Shown: piece after piece, positions 59,163 to 64,000 of the stretch
Layout: each line of letters opens with the position of its first letter
How positions within the stretch are numbered: position 1 is the first letter of the stretch
Assembly (NCBI RefSeq): GCF_041320595.1
Contig: NZ_CP166625.1
Span: forward strand, 2,912,001 to 2,976,000
DNA: 64,000 nucleotides
Reading direction: 5' to 3'
Origin: Pleomorphomonas sp. PLEO
GTDB lineage: Bacteria; Pseudomonadota; Alphaproteobacteria; Rhizobiales; Pleomorphomonadaceae
Made by a program: the position numbers and the translations under genes
The notes under the pieces: model-generated
The model's input: the letters and a program-made list of their open reading frames with translations, nothing else
The model's database searches: none
What the model was told of the DNA's origin: nothing

Positions 59163-60344
59163 TTGACCACGACCGACATTGTGAAGACGCCCATGCAGTA
59201 TCTCGATAAAGCGATGGGTGGATTGCGCGACCTCGGCCTCCTGCCGGCCCGAACCGAGGAGTCGCCGATCATCGGCCTTCTCGAGAGGATTACCGATCTC
59301 GACCCCGACAGGATCGCCGTCATCACCCGCACGCTCAGCCAGATGAGCGTGTTCAACGAGGTGGTGCGCGAGCAGATTTCGCAGATGTCGATCGGCGAAC
59401 GCTACGAAAAGATCACCCAGGGCTTCAACTCGATCCGCGACGACGCCAAGGCGATGGTCGACCAGATATCCGATGGCAAACTCGATCTGTTCGAGCGAGC
59501 GACCAACACCTGGATGAAGATCTCGCGCGGCGACATCGCCAGCCGTTTCGACGGTATTCGCGACACCTATGTCGAGGTGGCTCGCGATACCAAGGCCAAC
59601 ATCGAACGCGAGCAGATCATTCTCGAGGCCTACCGCGACTTCCGGGGCGCGCTGAAGCAGGCTGAGGTGGCGGCGCTGGAAGTGCTTAAGGCGGCCGAGG
59701 CCAAGCTCGCGGTTGCCAAGGACGAACTGGGCAAGGCTTCTGAGGCGGTGGCCGGCTTTGCAGGCACGGAGGCTTCCGAGCGGGCGAAGCTGGAGCTCAT
59801 TCGCGACGAGAAGCTCCGGGCCATGCAGAACGAGGAAGGCCGCTACCAGGTGGCCAAGGATCTCGCCGACAATCTCACCATTGGCTACAACACGTCCGAA
59901 GTGATCATGGCGCGCCTGTTGCAGACGACGTCGGCCAAGGAGCGTGTCTACCAGCAGTCGATCTCCTTCTTCACTACCAATGAATCGGTGTTCACGGCGC
60001 TGAAGGCGTCGTTTACCGGCGTGTTTGGCCTCCACGAGTCGACCCAGACGCTGAACGCCATGAAGGAGGGCGTGTCGAAGTCGCTGGAAGTGTTGGCCGA
60101 CATTGGCGGCAAGGTGCAGGAAGAGGCGCTGAAGGCCGGCTATGGCCCGACGGTGCGTGCCGACGCGGTGAAGAAGCTGGTCGACAGCGTCGTCACCTAT
60201 CAGGAGCGCTCGACCGAGATCATTGCCGAGATGCGGACGCTGGCCACCAAGAACTCCGAAGAGATCCGCGCCGCTGTCGAGGACGGCAAGCGCCGGATGG
60301 CCCGCCTTGCCGAGCAGGGCAACGCATTGGTGCTCAATGGCTGA
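59163..60344 (+). CDS. Uncharacterised helical protein, first gene of a three-gene operon
   Basis: A 393-residue soluble, almost entirely helical protein starting at TTG 59163 with GGGGGAAA upstream (an ATG at 59193 would drop ten residues). Residues ~135-240 are a long coiled coil (AYRDFRGALKQAEVAALEVL onwards). The tail (VQEEALKAGYGPTVRADAVKKLVDSVVTYQERSTEIIAEMRTLATKNSEEI) distantly resembles the end of TelA-type toxic-anion-resistance proteins, but I see no firm match. It overlaps the next gene by 8 nt. I do not recognise a function. Confidence 0.8.
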   Translation: MTTTDIVKTPMQYLDKAMGGLRDLGLLPARTEESPIIGLLERITDLDPDRIAVITRTLSQMSVFNEVVREQISQMSIGERYEKITQGFNSIRDDAKAMVDQISDGKLDLFERATNTWMKISRGDIASRFDGIRDTYVEVARDTKANIEREQIILEAYRDFRGALKQAEVAALEVLKAAEAKLAVAKDELGKASEAVAGFAGTEASERAKLELIRDEKLRAMQNEEGRYQVAKDLADNLTIGYNTSEVIMARLLQTTSAKERVYQQSISFFTTNESVFTALKASFTGVFGLHESTQTLNAMKEGVSKSLEVLADIGGKVQEEALKAGYGPTVRADAVKKLVDSVVTYQERSTEIIAEMRTLATKNSEEIRAAVEDGKRRMARLAEQGNALVLNG

Positions 60345-61278
60345 TATTGCTCAGGGTGGTGGCGCTGCTCCCAAGCTCGACGAACTGATGCTGGCGATGG
60401 ACGTGGTCGACACGCTGCGTCACCAAGAAGGTGTGGTCGAAAAAGCGCTTAGTGAGGATAGCCGCGACGCCACTTTGAAGGAACGGCTCCGGACGCTCTA
60501 CGAAGGGCAGGGGCTCAAGGTTTCCGATCGCATTCTCGATGACGGCATCCGTGCCTTGAAGGAGAGTCGCTTCGCCTACGACCCGGCGCCGCCGTCCTTT
60601 GCCAGGACGATGGCGCTGTTCTGGGTCGAGCGCGCCATGGTGGGCAAGATCGCCGGAGCGGCGCTGCTCGCCCTCGTCGTGCTCGGTGGCGTCACCTACT
60701 GGCGTGTTGCGTCGACGGAACGAGCCGCCGAGGCCGTGCGGGCCGAGATGAGCGTGACGCTGCCGGAAGCCGTCGACGCGGCCGAGAAAGCCTTGGCGAC
60801 GGAAGCCCTCACCTCGGATGCTCAGGTGGAAGCGCGAACGCGCGTCGCCGCCGCTCGCTCGGCTATCACCGCCGGCGATGCTGCCGCGGCCCGACAGGCA
60901 GTCGCTGCGATCGCCGATCTCCGCGCGAAGCTGGCGCAGACTTACGAACTGCGGATTATGTCGCGGCCGGGTGAAAAGACCGGCGTCTATCGGGTTCCCG
61001 ACGTCAACACCCAGGCCCGTAACTACTATCTGATCGTCGAAGCGGTGACGCCGTCTGGCGATGCCTTGAAGATGCCGGTGACCAGCGAGGAAGACGGCAA
61101 GGTCAGGACGGTCGACAAATGGGGTATTCGCGTGCCCAAGGCGACCTATGACAAGGTTGCGGCCGACAAGAGCAACGACGGCATCGTGGAGGACAATATC
61201 CTCGGCGAGAAGCCACGCGGCAGCCTTGAACCGGTCTACGAAATGGATGTGCTCTCGGGCGCCATCACCAGCTGGTAA
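60337..61278 (+). CDS. Uncharacterised single-pass membrane protein (DUF6384-like), second gene of the operon
   Basis: A 313-residue protein. The N-terminal ~100 residues are cytoplasmic and helical (LDELMLAMDVVDTLRHQEGVVEKAL, LRTLYEGQGLKVSDRILDDGIRAL), one membrane helix spans ~103-124 (MVGKIAGAALLALVVLGGVT), then a helical hairpin (~130-210) and a beta-rich C-terminal domain (YELRIMSRPGEKTGVYRVPDVNTQARNYYLIVEAV to the end). I think the N-terminal part fits DUF6384, from memory. ATG 60337 overlaps the previous gene by 8 nt. Function unknown. Confidence 0.8.
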   Translation: MADIAQGGGAAPKLDELMLAMDVVDTLRHQEGVVEKALSEDSRDATLKERLRTLYEGQGLKVSDRILDDGIRALKESRFAYDPAPPSFARTMALFWVERAMVGKIAGAALLALVVLGGVTYWRVASTERAAEAVRAEMSVTLPEAVDAAEKALATEALTSDAQVEARTRVAAARSAITAGDAAAARQAVAAIADLRAKLAQTYELRIMSRPGEKTGVYRVPDVNTQARNYYLIVEAVTPSGDALKMPVTSEEDGKVRTVDKWGIRVPKATYDKVAADKSNDGIVEDNILGEKPRGSLEPVYEMDVLSGAITSW

Positions 61279-61325
61279 GTGCCGGAACAAAAGCCGGACG
61301 CCATCCCTGAATTCGAGGACACAGC

Positions 61326-62750
61326 ATGATTTCCGCCAGACAGGCGCTCAACGACATCGAACGGGCCATCCTTGGCGTCCGACGCGACGAGGACCGTCTG
61401 GTCGCCATGCTGGCCGACACCAAGGCTGAGGGCGACCGCCTGCGGGCGGAGAAGGCGGATGCCTTCCGGGCACTGGCCCGCCTGAGGCTGGATGCCATCG
61501 CCGGTGGCGAGATGGTCGGTGAACTCGATAGTGTCGAGCGGCGGGCTCGTGTTGTTCTCGACAAGCGTCGCGATCGTCTTGTCGAGCTCAAGGCTAGCCG
61601 CGAGGGGGCGTCGAAGAAGCTTCAGGACCTCGAAGATCAGCGTGCCGCGGCGGTCAAGCAGCGCGACGCGGCAATCGATCTTGTCGAAGCGAAAACTGAC
61701 GCGGTGGAAGCGCGGCTTGCAAACGAGGACGAATGGCAGCGCCTTACCGCCGCCGTCGAGGCTGCCGAGACAACAGCGACCGCGGCTGAGGGAAAGCGGC
61801 GACAGGCGGATGAAGATCGCGCCGTCAAGGGCAAGCCCTACGAGGCCGATCGCCTGTTCATGTATCTCTGGCAGCACGGCTACGGTACGTCGACCTATAG
61901 GGCGGGACCTTTGGCCCGCTATTTCGATGGCAAGGTGGCCCGGCTTGCCGGCTACGATGCGGCGCGCATCAACTACTTCATGCTGACCGAGATACCTTTG
62001 CGCCTTGCCGAGCACGCCGAGCGCCTCAAGGCCGACGTGGCAGAGGCCGTGGCAGCTCGACAGGCTCATGAGCGAGCTGCGCTGGAAGCTGACGGTATCA
62101 GACCGCTTGAAGCCGCTGTGGCCGAGGCCGACCGGGCGCTTGCCAAGGTCGAGACCGATATTGCCCGCGTCCGGTCGGACGTCGACAGCATCGACAAGGA
62201 AACGGCGACGGCGCTGGACGACAAGGGGGATCCGGCGGTGCGTGGGGTGATCGACGATCTGGCCGGCACATTGGCCCGCGCCGACATCGTTGAGCTGGTC
62301 AGGCGCGCCGAAGCGACGCCGACGCCGGAGGATGACCGTATCGTCAAGTCTTTGCGCCAGATCGAGCGTGATCTTGTTCGCGTCGATGCCCAGGCGGAGG
62401 AACTCCGGCGCACGTCGATCGATATGGCCAACAAGCGGCAAGAGCTTGAGCATTCGCGCGATGTTTTCCGTCGTAGCGGCTACGATCGCCCCAATGGTAA
62501 TTTCTCCAACGGCGATATGATCGGCAACATGATCGGCGGCATCATCTCCGGCGCGATCACGGCAGCCGTACTGGAAGGGGCGTTCCGAGATGGCTACCGG
62601 TATAGCGGCTCCGGTCGCCGCGACGACTTCGGCGGTAACTGGGGCGGCGGTGGGTCGTGGGGCGACGGCGGTGGGTTCGGCACGGGTGGCGGGTTTGGCG
62701 GCGGCGGTGACTCCGGCGGTGACGGCTTCAAAACCGGCGGCGGCTTCTAG
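61326..62750 (+). CDS. Uncharacterised coiled-coil protein with glycine-zipper and glycine-rich tail, third gene of the operon
   Basis: A 474-residue protein. Coiled coils occupy ~1-155 and ~235-390; between them is a conserved-looking globular stretch (PYEADRLFMYLWQHGYGTST, then YRAGPLARYFDGKVARLAGYD). Near residue 396-426 lies a glycine-zipper helix (MIGNMIGGIISGAITAAV) that may insert in or lie on a membrane, and the last ~48 residues are Gly/Asp/Trp/Phe-rich, as in some TPM/YgcG-type proteins. GAGGA precedes ATG 61326, 47 nt after the second gene. I do not recognise the family. Confidence 0.8.
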   Translation: MISARQALNDIERAILGVRRDEDRLVAMLADTKAEGDRLRAEKADAFRALARLRLDAIAGGEMVGELDSVERRARVVLDKRRDRLVELKASREGASKKLQDLEDQRAAAVKQRDAAIDLVEAKTDAVEARLANEDEWQRLTAAVEAAETTATAAEGKRRQADEDRAVKGKPYEADRLFMYLWQHGYGTSTYRAGPLARYFDGKVARLAGYDAARINYFMLTEIPLRLAEHAERLKADVAEAVAARQAHERAALEADGIRPLEAAVAEADRALAKVETDIARVRSDVDSIDKETATALDDKGDPAVRGVIDDLAGTLARADIVELVRRAEATPTPEDDRIVKSLRQIERDLVRVDAQAEELRRTSIDMANKRQELEHSRDVFRRSGYDRPNGNFSNGDMIGNMIGGIISGAITAAVLEGAFRDGYRYSGSGRRDDFGGNWGGGGSWGDGGGFGTGGGFGGGGDSGGDGFKTGGGF

Positions 62751-62878
62751 AGAAACTGTATGACAACGGCGCAGCCCAGATGCGACGGCACTGGCATGGC
62801 CCAGCCCTAGTAGTTTTGCTAGGAAGATAGTCACAGAAGACCGGCCGAGGCCGGCCGTAGGGCAAGAAAGCGACTGAA

Positions 62879-63847
62879 ATGGTCACCATTCTCGACACCG
62901 TGAAGACCGCGCCCAAGGCGCGCCATCCGGAGAAGGCCAATCGTCCGGACAACCCCATCCAGCGCAAGCCCGAGTGGATCCGCGTCAAGGCGCCAGGGTC
63001 GCCGGTCTACAAGGAAACGCAGGGCATCGTGAAGGAGAACGGTCTCTTCACAGTTTGCGAGGAGGCGGGCTGCCCCAATATCGGTGAGTGCTGGTCGAAG
63101 AAGCACGCCACCATGATGATCATGGGCGACACCTGCACCCGTGCCTGCGCCTTCTGCAACGTCAAGACCGGCATGCCGGCGCCGCTCGATCCCAATGAGC
63201 CGGAGAATGTGGCGCTGGCCGTCGAAAAGCTCGGCCTCCGCCACGTGGTCATCACCTCGGTGGACCGTGACGATCTCCAGGACGGCGGTGCCGAACATTT
63301 TGCCCAGGTGATCCGTGCCATCCGCGCCCGCTCGCCGTCGACCACCATCGAAGTGCTGACGCCTGACTTCCTGCGCAAGGACGGCGCGCTGGAAGTTGTG
63401 GTGGCGGCCAAGCCGGATGTGTTCAATCACAATCTGGAAACGGTGCCGTCGAATTACCTCACCGTTCGTCCCGGCGCGCGCTATTTCCATTCCATTCGCC
63501 TTTTGCAGCGCGTGAAGGAACTCGATCCCACCATCTTCACCAAGTCCGGCATCATGGTCGGCCTCGGTGAGGAGCGGAGCGAGGTGCTGCAACTGATGGA
63601 TGACCTGCGCTCGGCCGACGTCGATTTCCTGACCATCGGCCAATATTTGCAGCCGACTTCCAAGCACCATGCCATCATTCGCTTTGTGCCGCCGGACGAG
63701 TTCAAGTCGTATGAAACCGTTGCCTACACCAAGGGTTTCCTGATGGTGTCGTCGAGCCCGCTGACCCGCTCGTCCCATCATGCCGGCGAAGATTTCGAGA
63801 AGCTTCGGGCCAACCGTGAGAAGAAGCTTGCCGAGGCGAGGGGCTAA
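62879..63847 (+). CDS. lipA: Lipoyl synthase
   Basis: A 322-residue radical-SAM enzyme that inserts two sulfurs into octanoyl groups on the lipoyl domains of PdhB, PdhC and other E2 proteins. The auxiliary cluster ligands are in [12 protein letters not shown], the radical-SAM motif is [10 protein letters not shown], and the C-terminal RSSxHA-type motif reads [11 protein letters not shown]. It lies in the same orientation as the PDH genes but five genes later. A 128-nt spacer precedes it. Confidence 0.97.
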   Translation: MVTILDTVKTAPKARHPEKANRPDNPIQRKPEWIRVKAPGSPVYKETQGIVKENGLFTVCEEAGCPNIGECWSKKHATMMIMGDTCTRACAFCNVKTGMPAPLDPNEPENVALAVEKLGLRHVVITSVDRDDLQDGGAEHFAQVIRAIRARSPSTTIEVLTPDFLRKDGALEVVVAAKPDVFNHNLETVPSNYLTVRPGARYFHSIRLLQRVKELDPTIFTKSGIMVGLGEERSEVLQLMDDLRSADVDFLTIGQYLQPTSKHHAIIRFVPPDEFKSYETVAYTKGFLMVSSSPLTRSSHHAGEDFEKLRANREKKLAEARG

Positions 63848-63901
63848 AAGCTGGGCAGGATTGTTGCCTTTCAGCGCGAAGTCTGAAAAGCGTAGGGCGA
63901 T

Positions 63902-63946
63902 GCTGGAGCGCTGTTCGATCTGATTGCATCAGATCGGCACTCCAGC
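63902..63946. repeat. Composite inverted repeat downstream of lipA
   Basis: GCTGGAG (63902-63908) pairs with CTCCAGC (63940-63946) and, inside it, CGATCTGAT (63916-63924) pairs with ATCAGATCG (63928-63936) around a TGC loop. The two stems are separated by unequal internal loops. It has the look of a short palindromic intergenic repeat element of Rhizobiales rather than a plain terminator, as no T-run follows directly. Confidence 0.6.
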
Positions 63947-64000
63947 TCGTTGTTTAAGACGCATCATCTTTTCGATCCTCGCTTCACTCCGGTCGGATGA

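Overview
The window reads as a chromosomal segment of a high-GC alphaproteobacterium, most likely of the order Hyphomicrobiales (Rhizobiales). The pointers are gene order and family content: nusB-thiL-DedA-hppA, omlA-CBP3 chaperone-DUF177-plsX-fabH-ihfA-merR-tRNA-Pro, hemB next to an LdtR-type MarR gene, ntrY-ntrX, and pdhA-pdhB-pdhC-lpd upstream of lipA. I cannot fix the genus from sequence reading alone. Almost all genes are intact and dense; I see no integrase, transposase, CRISPR array or prophage.

Layout. 1-9 kb: tail of a molybdopterin oxidoreductase, a small secreted protein, MarC, a ClbS/DfsB-like protein, then nusB, thiL, a DedA protein, a K+-independent-type H+-pyrophosphatase and RarD. 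9-14.7 kb: BamE/OmlA lipoprotein, cytochrome bc1 assembly chaperone, YceD, plsX-fabH (phospholipid and fatty acid start-up), IHF-alpha, a MerR regulator and tRNA-Pro(GGG). 14.8-16.6 kb: a less GC-rich patch with a divergent LysR regulator and an L,D-transpeptidase. 17-22.5 kb: a complete glucose-type PTS in three genes (LacI regulator, EIIA-HPr-EI fusion, PtsG-like EIICB with a second degenerate IIB), with two matching palindromic operators in front of the regulator. 22.8-26 kb: a three-gene flavoprotein operon of the glycerol-3-phosphate dehydrogenase type (FAD dehydrogenase with Fe-S domain, NAD/FAD oxidoreductase, DUF1667). 26-29.7 kb: exopolysaccharide genes (priming glycosyltransferase, Wza-like exporter, divergent Wzz/BY-kinase-like protein lacking Walker A). 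29.7-38.6 kb: DUF2842, metY, hemB, LdtR regulator and its Tat-exported L,D-transpeptidase, a nucleotidyltransferase-like protein and glyA.

38.7-50 kb: a soluble FIST-sensor chemoreceptor, penicillin-binding protein PbpC, a long cation-diffusion facilitator, arabinose-5-phosphate isomerase, and the NtrY/NtrX two-component pair. 50-64 kb: ftsB-like gene, the whole pyruvate dehydrogenase complex (E1 alpha, lipoylated E1 beta, E2, E3) and lipoyl synthase, which makes the cofactor these enzymes use. Between lpd and lipA sit a small GlsB-like membrane protein, a chemoreceptor fragment with reversed domain order, an AroE paralogue, and a three-gene operon of coiled-coil, single-pass and glycine-rich proteins of unknown function.

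The two items I would look at first are (a) the uncharacterised three-gene helical/glycine-rich operon at 59.2-62.8 kb and (b) a candidate trans-acting small RNA at about 34.74-34.87 kb, between the LdtR regulator and its L,D-transpeptidase, with three stem-loops whose loops each expose a CU-rich anti-Shine-Dalgarno motif and which ends in a terminator-like hairpin.
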